From an uncultured Treponema sp. (lineage in GTDB: Bacteria; Spirochaetota; Spirochaetia; Treponematales; Treponemataceae), in assembly GCA_946186185.1 (NCBI GenBank), contig CAMHMJ010000005.1, positions 1 to 64,000 on the forward strand: a stretch of DNA of 64,000 nucleotides, in the 5' to 3' direction. Shown in pieces: positions 1 to 8,728 of this stretch. The position numbers and the translations under genes were made by a program. Position 1 is the first letter of the stretch; every line of letters begins with the position of its first letter. Below the pieces are notes generated by a model. It was not told the DNA's origin. It saw only the letters and a program-made list of their open reading frames with translations, and did not search any database.

Positions 1-21
1 TTATAAATGGAGTAAAACAAG

Positions 22-1761
22 ATGAATAAAAGAAGTCGTTTTCTTATTCTTCTGGGAGTTTTAGCCATCTGTTTTGCTTTCCTTTGGCCTTCTATCAGCT
101 GGTATTGGGGAACACCAAAGGAAGTACAGGCTTTAGCTTTAGGCTCTCTGGAAAACATTAAGGATTATGCAACCGTACAGGCTTCAAGCGATGTTCTTGA
201 AGTAAAAGCTCTTGCAAAATCAGACAGCAGTGCAAAAATTGATGCAAAATTTGCATGGGTTGAAAAAGAAGCTGCAAAAAAATACAAGAAAATGGGAATC
301 AAAGTTCCTTCTTCAATGTCTGTAAAAGATATTTTGAATGCATATTCAAATGAACAGGAATTTCTTTCAGTTTTTTCTGACCGCTACAGAGATGAAATTC
401 TCAAGGCAAAAAAACGCTATCAGAACTCTGTAAAGCTTGGTCTTGACCTTTCCGGTGGTATGAACATTATCGTAAAGGCTGACCTGGATGCCGCTCTTGC
501 TTCTCAGAAAGAATCTGGCGAACCATTCATTGAAGAAGAATTCAAGAAGAATGCAATGGCTCAGGCTATTGAAACCTTGACTGGTCGTATCGATAAATTC
601 GGTCTTACAGAACCAGTTATCCGCCAGCAGGGCGAAGACCGCATTTACATTGAAATGCCGGGTGCTGCTGAAGCAGATGCAATCAACACAATCATCATGG
701 GTAAGGGTATCCTTAACTTCCGTCTTGTTGATAACGATGCAACTGAAAAGTTCAATCAGTACTACATGCAGAATGCTGCAAGTACATTCAACGCTCTTGG
801 CGAGCTTATCGATCCTTCTATCATTCCTGCTGACTGTGAAGTAATGGGTCAGTACACAAAGGATGATTACGGTCTTGATGAAAGAATCGGATATCTTGTT
901 GTAAAGAAGGAAATCGCTCTTGACGGTCAGCATATTAAGAGTGCAACTGTAGGTTCTGACAACCTTACAAACCGCCCGGAAGTAGACTTTGTTCTTGATA
1001 CAGACGGTGCCGTAATTTTCGGTGAATTTACAGGTGCTCACAAAGGTGAATTCCTTGCAATCGTAAGTGACAATAAAGTTAAGTCTTATGCACGAATCAA
1101 CGACGCTATTACAGGCGGTCGTGTTGCAATCACTGGTTTTGGTCTTGAAGAAGCTCAGAACCTTCAGAAGGTATTGCAGACAGCATGGCTTAACGTTCCT
1201 CTTTCAGTTGAAAGCCAGCAGGTTATCGGTGCTTCTTTAGGAGAACAGGCAATCAATCAGGGTGTAAAGGCTATCGCAATTGGTCTTCTTGCAATCCTGG
1301 TATTCATGCTTATCTTCTACAAGGGAGCCGGAATCAACGCTGTTGTAGCTCAGGTTTTGAACCTCTACATCATGTTCAGTATCCTTTCTGCTTTCAACCT
1401 TACTCTTTCACTTCCTTCAATTGCCGGTATGATTTTGACAATCGGTATGGCAGTTGATGCAAACGTAATTATTTTTGAACGAATTAAAGAAGAGCTTGTT
1501 CTTGGAAAGAGCCGCGTATCTGCAATTTCAGCAGGTTTTGACAACGCTTTCTGGGCAATCATGGACTCTAACATCACAACATTTATTGCTGCAATCTTCC
1601 TTTCTCAGCTTGGAACTGGTTCAATCCAGGGATTCGCAGTAACACTTGCAATCGGTGTTATTTCTTCCGTATTTACAGCTCTCTTCGTTTCTCGCCTTAT
1701 CTTTGACTTTGATACCGATGTTTTCAAGGCAACAAAAGTTAGCATTGGTTGGAGGGTGTAA
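22..1761 (+). CDS. secD: Protein translocase subunit SecD
   Basis: SecD is an inner-membrane partner of SecYEG that uses the proton motive force to help pull proteins across the membrane. The 579-residue product has an N-terminal membrane segment (about residues 7-25), a large periplasmic part with the family motif LGLDLSGGMN near residue 140, and a block of five hydrophobic segments from about residue 413 to 560, including the GMAVDANVIIFERIKEE motif typical of SecD. The ATG at 22 is preceded by GGAG at 9-12. secF follows directly, with its Shine-Dalgarno inside the end of secD. In most bacteria yajC lies upstream, but the window begins too close to show it. Length and motifs are normal. Confidence 0.97.
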   Translation: MNKRSRFLILLGVLAICFAFLWPSISWYWGTPKEVQALALGSLENIKDYATVQASSDVLEVKALAKSDSSAKIDAKFAWVEKEAAKKYKKMGIKVPSSMSVKDILNAYSNEQEFLSVFSDRYRDEILKAKKRYQNSVKLGLDLSGGMNIIVKADLDAALASQKESGEPFIEEEFKKNAMAQAIETLTGRIDKFGLTEPVIRQQGEDRIYIEMPGAAEADAINTIIMGKGILNFRLVDNDATEKFNQYYMQNAASTFNALGELIDPSIIPADCEVMGQYTKDDYGLDERIGYLVVKKEIALDGQHIKSATVGSDNLTNRPEVDFVLDTDGAVIFGEFTGAHKGEFLAIVSDNKVKSYARINDAITGGRVAITGFGLEEAQNLQKVLQTAWLNVPLSVESQQVIGASLGEQAINQGVKAIAIGLLAILVFMLIFYKGAGINAVVAQVLNLYIMFSILSAFNLTLSLPSIAGMILTIGMAVDANVIIFERIKEELVLGKSRVSAISAGFDNAFWAIMDSNITTFIAAIFLSQLGTGSIQGFAVTLAIGVISSVFTALFVSRLIFDFDTDVFKATKVSIGWRV

Positions 1762-1763
1762 GA

Positions 1764-3008
1764 ATGAAAAAAGTAATTAATTTCAGTAAGGGCTTTGTTC
1801 CTTGTGCTATCTTGAGCTGTGTAATTATTGCTTTTGGTATCGTAGGATTTTTTGTAAAGCACATTAATTTTGGTATCGACTTTAAGCCTGGTCTTATCGA
1901 AGAAATCAGAATTGCACCTGTTGCACTTGATGTTACATATAACGGAAACGCAAAGGCTACAATTGATTTTGAACGCGACCATGTTGACGTTGTAATCAGT
2001 GGTACTGGTGCTGAAAACCAGACTAAATCATTCGTTTATTCAAGCTATCCTACAGTAAAGGAAGTTTCTGATGCATTGAACACTGTTGACGGTGTTTCTT
2101 CAGTTGTAAGAGCAGACGGAGATGTTTCTTCTTACTCATTGTTCGTAAACTCTTCTGTTTCAACACAGCTTACAAAGGATGCTTTCCGGGTATATGCAAA
2201 GAATCTTGATACAACTATTGATGAAGTTCGTGCTTCTCTTGAAGGTGTTAAGGGTATTTCTTTGAAGGAACTTGGAAGCGGAGAAAAGAAAAGCATTCAG
2301 ATCCGTATGGCAGCTGATTCTGAAGAAGATTCAAGTGCAACTCTTCAGAAGGTAATTTTTGAAAAGCTTGGTACTACTTTTGGTGCTGAAAAAATTGCAG
2401 TTATCAAAACAGACTTTATCGGTTCAAGCTTCTCTAAAACACTTGCTTCTAAATCTGCTGTTCTGATGCTCTTTACAATACTTCTTATCTGGGTATATGC
2501 AGCAATCCGGTTCCACTGGGACTTCGCTCTTGGTTCAGTAATTGCTCTTATCCACGATACTTTGATTATGTTTACATTCATCATCTGGACTCAGATGGAA
2601 TTTACTACAACTGTACTTGCAGCAGTTCTTACAATCGTAGGTTACTCAATCAACGCAACTGTAGTAATTCTTGATCGTGCCCGCTTTAACTTAAAGACTG
2701 TAAAGGTAAGCACTTTCAATGAGCTTTTGAACACATCACTTTCTGATACATTGAGCCGTTCTATCATTACAACTCTTACAACAATGTTTGCAGTTCTTTC
2801 TTTGTATATCTTCACAACTGGAAGTATCAAAGACTTTGCACTTGCAATGCTTGTAGGTCTTTTGAGCGGTGCTTATTCTTCAATCTTCATTTCAAGCGGA
2901 TTCATTTCTCTTTTCAGAAAGAACTGGAAACCGGAATTTGGTATTCATCACTCTGAAAAAGCAATGAAGAAAGGTGTTCTTGAAATGGATGGTGGAGTAA
3001 ACGTTTAG
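1764..3008 (+). CDS. secF: Protein translocase subunit SecF
   Basis: SecF pairs with SecD in the accessory Sec translocase. I choose the ATG at 1764 because GGAGGGTG (1751-1758) sits just before it; an in-frame ATG at 1749 lies upstream of that site and is less likely. The 414-residue product has one N-terminal membrane segment (about residues 10-32) followed by FGIDFKPG, a periplasmic domain of about 180 residues, then five membrane segments. The VGYSINATVVILDR motif near residue 295 is diagnostic of SecF. The protein is longer than E. coli SecF (323) because the periplasmic domain is bigger. It ends just before a strong terminator at 3037-3066, so secD-secF looks like the end of an operon. 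Confidence 0.96.
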   Translation: MKKVINFSKGFVPCAILSCVIIAFGIVGFFVKHINFGIDFKPGLIEEIRIAPVALDVTYNGNAKATIDFERDHVDVVISGTGAENQTKSFVYSSYPTVKEVSDALNTVDGVSSVVRADGDVSSYSLFVNSSVSTQLTKDAFRVYAKNLDTTIDEVRASLEGVKGISLKELGSGEKKSIQIRMAADSEEDSSATLQKVIFEKLGTTFGAEKIAVIKTDFIGSSFSKTLASKSAVLMLFTILLIWVYAAIRFHWDFALGSVIALIHDTLIMFTFIIWTQMEFTTTVLAAVLTIVGYSINATVVILDRARFNLKTVKVSTFNELLNTSLSDTLSRSIITTLTTMFAVLSLYIFTTGSIKDFALAMLVGLLSGAYSSIFISSGFISLFRKNWKPEFGIHHSEKAMKKGVLEMDGGVNV

Positions 3009-3036
3009 TTTATTAAATTAAACTTCCATTCATATA

Positions 3037-3066
3037 AAAGGCTGTCCTTGAGGACGGCCTTTTTTT
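3037..3066 (+). terminator. Rho-independent terminator after secF
   Basis: An 11-base arm AAAGGCTGTCC pairs with GGACGGCCTTT (one G-T pair) across a TTGA loop and is followed by a run of T. The right arm overlaps the predicted -35 box and spacer of the ispH promoter. Confidence 0.9.
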
Positions 3067-3076
3067 ATGCTAGAAT
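3048..3076 (+). promoter_or_regulatory. Predicted ispH promoter (leaderless start)
   Basis: TTGAGG (3048-3053), a 17-base spacer and TAGAAT (3071-3076). The ispH ATG begins at 3083, seven bases after the -10 box, so transcription should start at or next to the start codon. No Shine-Dalgarno is present. The promoter overlaps the secF terminator hairpin. Confidence 0.6.
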
Positions 3077-3082
3077 TGACGC

Positions 3083-4012
3083 ATGGAAGTTGTACTGGCT
3101 GATGTTTTAGGATATTGCATGGGAGTTCGGCGTGCCGTAGAAACCGCCGTAAAAGCCCTTTCTGAAAATCCCGGCAAAAAAGTTTGTTCTCTTGGTCCTT
3201 TGATTCACAATTCTTCGGTGTTAAACAGCCTTGCAGAAAAAGGCCTTTCTATTCTTGATGAAAATAATATTGAAAATGCTGATGAAAACTCAGTTGTCAT
3301 AATTCGTGCTCACGGGGTTTCCCCGGATGTGCAGCAGAAGCTTAAGGACAGGGGCTGCCAGATAATTGACGCAACCTGTCCCCGGGTGGTTGCAAGTCAG
3401 AAGAATGTCCGTAAGTTTTCCCGTGAAGGGTATGATGTTTTTCTTGCGGGGGATAAAAATCACGGGGAAGTCCTTGGTATTCAGGGCTTTGCAGAAGGAC
3501 CCTTTTATCTGTTGCAGAATAAAGAAGATGCAGATAGGATTGCGGGCTTTGATGCTGAAAGAAGTGCTGTTCCAGCGGCAGGCAGAGCTTCCGGGACTGG
3601 CGCTGTCGGTGTTGGGAAGCCTGATTCAGAAAAAAAAGCGGTTTTTTTAAGCCAGACAACCTTCAGTCCCGTTGAATTTGAAAAAATTGCCGGATCCCTT
3701 TCTGAAAAATATGGGGAAGCCCTTAAGGTGATGAATACAATCTGTCCTGCAACCCGGGAACGGCAGGAGGCTCTTATAAAGCTTTGCTCACAGGTTGAAG
3801 CGGTGGTTGTTGTAGGCGGTAAGAATTCTGCAAATACAAAACGACTTCTTGAGACGGCGCTGAAATACTGTGAAAACAGCATTCTTATAGAAAAGGCTTC
3901 TGAACTTCCGGAAAGCTTCTTCGAATATAAAAAGGTGGGAATTACAGCCGGCGCTTCAACTCCGGATGAGGACATCAATCAGGTGTATGAATGTCTTAGC
4001 CGAAACTTGTAG
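3083..4012 (+). CDS. ispH: 4-hydroxy-3-methylbut-2-enyl diphosphate reductase (IspH/LytB)
   Basis: IspH is the last enzyme of the non-mevalonate isoprenoid pathway. It is an iron-sulfur protein that reduces HMBPP to isopentenyl and dimethylallyl diphosphate. The three cluster-binding cysteines are C12 (GYCMGVRRAV), C99 (DATCPRV) and C221 (NTICPATRERQ). The proton-transfer region is present as HGEVLG, and the SQTTFS motif is intact. The 309-residue protein has an extra stretch of about 28 low-complexity residues (roughly 156-186, rich in Ala, Gly and Ser) between the HGEV region and SQTTF, which typical IspH proteins lack. The reading frame is intact through it. The gene is alone between a terminator and the ndk promoter, with no Shine-Dalgarno. 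Confidence 0.95.
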   Translation: MEVVLADVLGYCMGVRRAVETAVKALSENPGKKVCSLGPLIHNSSVLNSLAEKGLSILDENNIENADENSVVIIRAHGVSPDVQQKLKDRGCQIIDATCPRVVASQKNVRKFSREGYDVFLAGDKNHGEVLGIQGFAEGPFYLLQNKEDADRIAGFDAERSAVPAAGRASGTGAVGVGKPDSEKKAVFLSQTTFSPVEFEKIAGSLSEKYGEALKVMNTICPATRERQEALIKLCSQVEAVVVVGGKNSANTKRLLETALKYCENSILIEKASELPESFFEYKKVGITAGASTPDEDINQVYECLSRNL

Positions 4013-4069
4013 TTGTGTTTCAAAAATCCGCGGGAGAGTAGAAGACTTTTTGTGTCTTCAATATTCTAA

Positions 4070-4098
4070 TTGAAAATCCTTAATTTATCCTGTATAAT
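4070..4098 (+). promoter_or_regulatory. Predicted ndk promoter (leaderless start)
   Basis: TTGAAA (4070-4075), a 17-base spacer and a consensus TATAAT (4093-4098). The ndk ATG is at 4108, nine bases after the -10 box, with no Shine-Dalgarno between. A 6-bp hairpin (GAAGAC/GTCTTC, 4041-4059) lies upstream and has no T run. Confidence 0.7.
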
Positions 4099-4107
4099 AT
4101 AAAAATT

Positions 4108-4551
4108 ATGACACGATGTTTTACAATGTTAAAGCCTGGCGTAATCAACAGGCGTTATGTAGGCGAAATTATCAGCCGTTTTGAGAAGAAAGGTCTTAAG
4201 CTTGTTGGAATGAAGCTTATGGTAATCAGTGACGAACTTGCAAAAGAGCACTATGCAGAGCATTCTGAAAAACCATTTTTCGGTGACCTGGTAGATTTTA
4301 TTACTTCTGGTCCTGTAATTGCAATGGTATGGCAGGGTGACAACTGTGTTACTTTAGTTCGCAAAATGGTTGGAGCTACAAATCCCGTAGATGCAACTCC
4401 AGGAACTATTCGCGGTGACTTCTGCATGCACACAAATTTCAACGTAATTCATGCTTCTGACAGCGATGAAAGTGCAAAGAGAGAGATTAATCTTTTCTTC
4501 AAGCCTGAAGAAATTTTTGACTGGGACGACGCTTTAGCCCCATTAATCTAA
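4108..4551 (+). CDS. ndk: Nucleoside diphosphate kinase
   Basis: This enzyme transfers the terminal phosphate from ATP to other nucleoside diphosphates through a phosphohistidine. The 147-residue product shows the family pattern: TMLKPGV near the start (Lys9 for ATP binding), [10 protein letters not shown] around residues 96-105, and the active-site histidine H115 in NVIHASDS, where most homologues have NVIHGSDS. Length is normal for the family. The ATG at 4108 lies nine bases behind a consensus -10 box and lacks a ribosome binding site. gpsA follows 23 bases downstream with a Shine-Dalgarno, so the two are probably co-transcribed. Confidence 0.97.
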   Translation: MTRCFTMLKPGVINRRYVGEIISRFEKKGLKLVGMKLMVISDELAKEHYAEHSEKPFFGDLVDFITSGPVIAMVWQGDNCVTLVRKMVGATNPVDATPGTIRGDFCMHTNFNVIHASDSDESAKREINLFFKPEEIFDWDDALAPLI

Positions 4552-4574
4552 TTATTTTCAAAGAAGGTGCAGTT

Positions 4575-5639
4575 ATGAATTGTAAGTCAGTTTGTGTTCT
4601 TGGAGGCGGTGCCTGGGGTACAGGTCTTGCGCAGGCTTTAGCCAGAGGCGGTCACAAGGTCGTTATGTGGGCTCTTGAACCTGAAGTAAAGGAATCTGTA
4701 AACAATGAGCACGAAAATAAAAGATATCTTCCGGGGTACAAGCTTTCAGAAAACCTTACGGTAACAAACGATATTATCGAGGCTGCAACTGATAAGGATT
4801 TTATCATAATTGCATCTCCTTCTTTGTTCCTTGCAAGTACAATCAGAAAAATTACATCAGTTCCAAATGTTGCAGAAGGAACCAGTGTAATTGCCGCTTT
4901 AACTAAAGGTTTTGTTCCTTCAAAAGAGGGGCCAAAACTGGTTCTTGAAACCATTGAAAACGTTCTCCCTGGAATTTACAAGGGAAACACAGTCTATGTT
5001 GCAGGACCAAGCCATGCAGAAGAAGTTGCAATGGGAAAACTCACCGGTCTTATTGCAGCAAGCGAAAACGCAAAGAATTCAATTAAAATGCGGGAACTTT
5101 TGAGCGTTCCTGGTCTTATGGTATTTTCAAGCTTTGATGTTGTGGGTGTACAGATTTGTGCAGCCGCAAAGAATGTAATTGCCATCGTTTACGGTGCCCT
5201 TGATGCAGTAAGCGAACACAGCCAGCTTTTTGGTGATAACTCGGAAAGCCTTCTTCTTGCTGCCGGATTGAATGAAATTCAGACCTTTGGAATGGCAATG
5301 GGTGCTACTCATCCGGAAACCTTTACTTCAATTTCCGGAGTAGGTGACCTTGACGTTACCTGTAAAAGTAAGTTTGGCCGAAACCGACGCTTTGGTCAGG
5401 ATTTGATAAAGACTGATATTCTTTCAAACTTTAAGGATATCGACGATTTAATCGCAAATATTGGAAAAATCGGTTACCTTCCGGAAGGTGCGGTAGCCTG
5501 TAAATACATTCACGATTTGTGTGAAAAGAAAAATGTAAAGCTTCCGCTTTGTAACGGACTTTACAGAATCCTGAATAAAGAGATTCGTCCTTTAGACTTC
5601 CTGGACGAGTTCCTTCTTTCAGAAAAAGTAAAGCTTTAG
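4575..5639 (+). CDS. gpsA: Glycerol-3-phosphate dehydrogenase [NAD(P)+]
   Basis: GpsA reduces dihydroxyacetone phosphate to sn-glycerol 3-phosphate, the backbone of phospholipids. The N-terminus has the dinucleotide-binding motif LGGGAWGTGLAQ (residues 9-20). AALTKGF, GPSHAEEVA and CAAAKNVIAI (with the catalytic lysine) follow in the expected order, then SGVGDLDVTCKSKFGRN in the substrate-binding domain. The 354 residues are normal for the family. The Shine-Dalgarno AAGGTG at 4563-4568 supports the ATG at 4575. A perfect 8-bp hairpin lies just past the stop. Confidence 0.96.
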   Translation: MNCKSVCVLGGGAWGTGLAQALARGGHKVVMWALEPEVKESVNNEHENKRYLPGYKLSENLTVTNDIIEAATDKDFIIIASPSLFLASTIRKITSVPNVAEGTSVIAALTKGFVPSKEGPKLVLETIENVLPGIYKGNTVYVAGPSHAEEVAMGKLTGLIAASENAKNSIKMRELLSVPGLMVFSSFDVVGVQICAAAKNVIAIVYGALDAVSEHSQLFGDNSESLLLAAGLNEIQTFGMAMGATHPETFTSISGVGDLDVTCKSKFGRNRRFGQDLIKTDILSNFKDIDDLIANIGKIGYLPEGAVACKYIHDLCEKKNVKLPLCNGLYRILNKEIRPLDFLDEFLLSEKVKL

Positions 5640-5650
5640 AAAATATGAAT

Positions 5651-5678
5651 GGCTGCCCTGTTTTGGGCAGCCTGTTTT
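5651..5678 (+). terminator. Terminator or attenuator hairpin between gpsA and ffh
   Basis: GGCTGCCC (5651-5658) pairs perfectly with GGGCAGCC (5665-5672) across a TGTTTT loop, followed by TGTTTT. The T tract is short, so read-through into ffh is possible. Confidence 0.7.
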
Positions 5679-5692
5679 AATAGAGGTTAATA

Positions 5693-7084
5693 ATGTTAGA
5701 AAAAATCACTGGTACTTTCAGTAATATCGTGCGCTCTATCAGCGGAAAATCTACAATTTCAGAAAAAAATATTGAAGATACCGTTGAAGAAATCAAGATG
5801 GCGCTTCTTGAGGCGGATGTAAACCTTAGAGTTGTACGCCGCTTTGTAAACAGCACAATTGAAGAAGCCAAGGGTGAAAAGGTTTTAAAATCTGTAAATC
5901 CTGGACAGCAGTTTACAAAAATCATCTACGATAAAATCGTTTCAATGCTGGGAGACCAGAAAAAAGACTTAAATCTGAAAGGTCCGGACACAACTTCTGT
6001 AATTCTTCTTTTAGGTCTTCAGGGTGCCGGAAAAACAACTGCGGCTCATAAACTTGCAGCCCGCTTAAAAAAAGAAGGACGCCGTCCTGTTCTTGCTGCC
6101 TGCGACCTGGTTCGTCCTGCGGCTGTAGAGCAGCTTTCCGTTCTGGGAGAAAAAATCGGAGTTTCTGTATTCAAGGAAAATTCAAAGGATGCCGTAAAAA
6201 ATGCGGAAGAAGCTCTGGCTTTTGCAAAGAAAAATCAGTACGACACATTGATTATCGATACCGCCGGTCGTCTTCAGATTGATGAAGACATGATGGCGGA
6301 GCTTGTAAAAGTAAAGAAGGTAACAAATCCGGACGAAGTTGTTCTTGTAGCCGATGCAATGACCGGTCAGAATGCGGTGGATATTGCAAAATCCTTTGAC
6401 GAGCAGCTGGGGCTTACCGGCGTAATCCTTACCAAGTTCGATTCTGATGCCCGTGGTGGTGCAGCGCTTTCATTAAAGACAATTACTGGAAAACCGATTC
6501 TGTTCATCGGAACTGGTGAAAAAACTGAAGATTTTGAACCTTTCCATCCGGACCGTATTGCCAGCCGAATTCTGGGTATGGGAGATGTTGTTTCCCTGGT
6601 TGAAAAAGCTCAGGAGCAGGTTGATGAAGAAGAAGCCTTAAAGCTTCAGAAGAAAATGGCCCGCAACGAGTTTACCCTTGAGGACATGCTTACACAGTTC
6701 CAGCAGGTAAAAAAGATGGGCTCAATGCAGTCCCTTATGGATATGATTCCTGGAATGGCAAATCAGAATGTTGATTTAAGCGGAATGAAGAAAAACGAAG
6801 CCATTATCCTTTCAATGACAAAGAAAGAGCGGGCAAATCACCTGATTATCGGTCCTTCCCGCAGAAAGAGAATTGCAAAGGGGTCCGGAACAACTGTTGC
6901 AGATGTTAACAAGCTTATAAAGCAGTTTGAAAAGACCAAGCTTGCCATGAAAAAGGTGAGCCGGAACAAGGGTCTTCAGAATAAGCTTATGAGCCAGCTT
7001 GGCGGTAACATGGGCAATCTTGGCAATATGAGCGGCATGGACTTAAGCAGCATGGACCTGAGCAAACTGGGCCGCTTCCGCTAA
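5693..7084 (+). CDS. ffh: Signal recognition particle protein Ffh (SRP54)
   Basis: Ffh binds signal sequences and the 4.5S RNA and delivers ribosomes to the membrane through the FtsY receptor. The 463-residue product has an N-terminal helical bundle, a GTPase domain with GLQGAGKTT (near residue 109), DTAGR and TKFDSDARGG, and a methionine-rich M domain from about residue 325. The RNA-binding region SRRKRIAKGSG is conserved. The tail is rich in Gly, Met and Ser. The start has AGAGG upstream. The 4.5S RNA gene was not seen in this window. The gene ends before a large inverted-repeat element shared with the convergent neighbour. Confidence 0.97.
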   Translation: MLEKITGTFSNIVRSISGKSTISEKNIEDTVEEIKMALLEADVNLRVVRRFVNSTIEEAKGEKVLKSVNPGQQFTKIIYDKIVSMLGDQKKDLNLKGPDTTSVILLLGLQGAGKTTAAHKLAARLKKEGRRPVLAACDLVRPAAVEQLSVLGEKIGVSVFKENSKDAVKNAEEALAFAKKNQYDTLIIDTAGRLQIDEDMMAELVKVKKVTNPDEVVLVADAMTGQNAVDIAKSFDEQLGLTGVILTKFDSDARGGAALSLKTITGKPILFIGTGEKTEDFEPFHPDRIASRILGMGDVVSLVEKAQEQVDEEEALKLQKKMARNEFTLEDMLTQFQQVKKMGSMQSLMDMIPGMANQNVDLSGMKKNEAIILSMTKKERANHLIIGPSRRKRIAKGSGTTVADVNKLIKQFEKTKLAMKKVSRNKGLQNKLMSQLGGNMGNLGNMSGMDLSSMDLSKLGRFR

Positions 7085-7100
7085 ACAGTATTTTTCATAC

Positions 7101-7317
7101 AGAGCAAATAGCGAGTTTGCTAGCTCTGATTAAAAATTGACGGGAGGGAGCGAATTGCGGGGCAAAAATGCTCTGTTTGTGGATGGCGCGAAGCGACATT
7201 TAATAGTTTCTATGCCACAAATAGCGCATAGTGCGCTAGCGCACGGTTTTGACCCCGCAAGGTCGCGACCGGAAGTCAATTTTTAAGTAGAAAATATATA
7301 ACTCGCTGTTCGTGCAA
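7101..7317. repeat. Intergenic inverted-repeat element, copy 1
   Basis: This convergent intergenic space is almost entirely one imperfect inverted repeat. Outer arms AGCGAGTT (7110-7117) and AACTCGCT (7300-7307) enclose inner arms AAAAATTGAC (7132-7141) and GTCAATTTTT (7275-7284). The core has GCGGGG..CAAAA opposite TTTTGACCCCGC, TTTGTGG opposite CCACAAA, and a perfect 14-bp palindrome GTGCGCTAGCGCAC (7231-7244). The ends and most core blocks recur at 10.7 kb. The ends, but not the core, recur at 40.0 kb. It may act as a two-way terminator for ffh and the opposing gene. No coding potential is evident. Confidence 0.85.
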
Positions 7318-7323
7318 ATATAG

Positions 7324-8055
7324 CTAATTTACTACAATTACAGAGCTTACGCGGCCATCTTCCGTGTAGGCTCTTTTTGGATTTGTCACATCCACAATGC
7401 GGTTCATTCCGATGAAGTAGTTGTAGTAGTATTTTCCTTCCGGAAGGGGAAGGGTGAGCTCGTAAAAGCCTTCACTTGTTTCTTTTAATTCATAAATCCA
7501 GGAATCCCAGGAGGTAAAGGTGCCCGCAAGGCGCACCTGAAGCCCGCTTTCTCCCCGATATATAAATTTTACACCTTCTTCCTTTATGCTGCCTGTAAGG
7601 CTTGGCATTGTATCCCCGATTTCCAGACAGGAAAGACTTAATCCCGAGTGTTCATCGTAGCGCTGTTTTTCATTTAATGGATCCTTTGTCCAGAGCCCGT
7701 CAATCACAAGCCGGTAATCGATGTGGGTAATGTCGTGGGGGCGGTCCAAAATATAGAAGAGAACGTCACTTGTGATGTTGCCGTCTATATCCCGGCAGGT
7801 GTGTCGTTCAAAGGAATGAACCGTTTTATACTCTTCAAAATCAAAGGCAATTCCAACATAGCGCGGACCTGATTCTGCGGTAAACACAATCATGGTGTCT
7901 AAAACTCTTGGTGGAGCGGCCTTTGTGATATTGGCGACTACATTATTGTACTCATATAAATCTTTTTCTTCCTGTACGGCTGCTTTTTTTGCAAAAGCAT
8001 TTTGAGATGCTGCAAGAATTAAGGAAAAAGCTAGAAATTTTGTGACTCTTTTCAT
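7324..8055 (-). CDS. Secreted protein with CBM48/E-set-like glycogen-binding domain
   Basis: The 243-residue product begins with a signal peptide (MKRVTKFLAFSLILAASQNAFAKK, shown split: hydrophobic core residues 7-19, likely cleavage after AFA). The C-terminal 80 residues resemble the carbohydrate-binding module 48 or early-set fold found in glycogen-branching enzymes and AMP-kinase beta subunits: LAGTFTSWDSW, then YELTLPLPEGKYYYNYFI and VDVTNPKRAY. The middle 120 residues, predicted to be beta-rich, are not recognised. No catalytic domain is seen, so it is probably a periplasmic or surface binding protein. It is convergent with ffh across a repeat element. I see no clear Shine-Dalgarno before the ATG. 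Confidence 0.7.
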   Translation of the reverse strand: MKRVTKFLAFSLILAASQNAFAKKAAVQEEKDLYEYNNVVANITKAAPPRVLDTMIVFTAESGPRYVGIAFDFEEYKTVHSFERHTCRDIDGNITSDVLFYILDRPHDITHIDYRLVIDGLWTKDPLNEKQRYDEHSGLSLSCLEIGDTMPSLTGSIKEEGVKFIYRGESGLQVRLAGTFTSWDSWIYELKETSEGFYELTLPLPEGKYYYNYFIGMNRIVDVTNPKRAYTEDGRVSSVIVVN

Positions 8056-8199
8056 ACTCTGATTTTCGGAAATTAACAGTTTCTTCTTTAGATAAAATCT
8101 GGCGGGCTTAAAAAAGCAAAAAAAGTGCTAAACCATTTTTCTGAAATTCCGATGAATAAAAAGAGAAAGAATAAAAGATATCTCGAAAAGGGGTTCGAA

Positions 8200-8718
8200 A
8201 TGGGATTTAAGGGAAAAAAACTGCTTCTCCTGACCTGTGCATTTTTTGCTTCTGCTTCGGTATTTGCCAGAAGCCTTGCATTTCAGATTGTGCAGCACAA
8301 TGACAGTATGGCATCTGTCTGCAATTCTGCGTATGTAATTGAAGATGAACTTTTGAACTATTTTTTTGAAAACGGTTATATCGTGAGCAACAGCCAGGCT
8401 TCGATTTCGTCCTGCTCGGATGATGACAAAAAACTGTGGTGCGACGGATATTACGAAGCAAGCGACGGCTCCTTTGATGATTTTGTACAGATTCATCTGT
8501 ATTTTGGTCAGAATCCGAATATAAATGAAACAAAGGTTTCATTGGGAATGATAGATTCTGTTTCCTGGACAATTACTTCAATAAAAACCGGTAAGTGTCT
8601 GGAAACCAATACAAAGAGCGTGACTAAACCCATGGGAAGTGACACTGAAGAAAACGTCAGAAACTTTGCTTCGGATTTTGCCGCTCATATTAAAAAGGTA
8701 ATAACAAACAGGGTGTAG
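8200..8718 (+). CDS. Secreted protein of unknown function
   Basis: I start the gene at the ATG at 8200, which follows AAAGGGG and gives a signal peptide (hydrophobic residues 7-18, likely cleavage after VFA). A longer frame back to 8125 would put a charged tail before it. The mature part of about 150 residues has cysteines at several positions and no domain I recognise. It lies 10 bases before the SPOR-domain gene and is probably co-transcribed with it, suggesting an envelope role. Confidence 0.75.
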   Translation: MGFKGKKLLLLTCAFFASASVFARSLAFQIVQHNDSMASVCNSAYVIEDELLNYFFENGYIVSNSQASISSCSDDDKKLWCDGYYEASDGSFDDFVQIHLYFGQNPNINETKVSLGMIDSVSWTITSIKTGKCLETNTKSVTKPMGSDTEENVRNFASDFAAHIKKVITNRV

Positions 8719-8728
8719 GAAGGGATAT

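Noticed and set aside
1749..1763. secF start at 1749
   Set aside because: The Shine-Dalgarno GGAGGGTG overlaps those codons, which points to the ATG at 1764.
4041..4059. Hairpin GAAGAC/GTCTTC after ispH as a terminator
   Set aside because: The stem is only 6 bp and is not followed by a T run.
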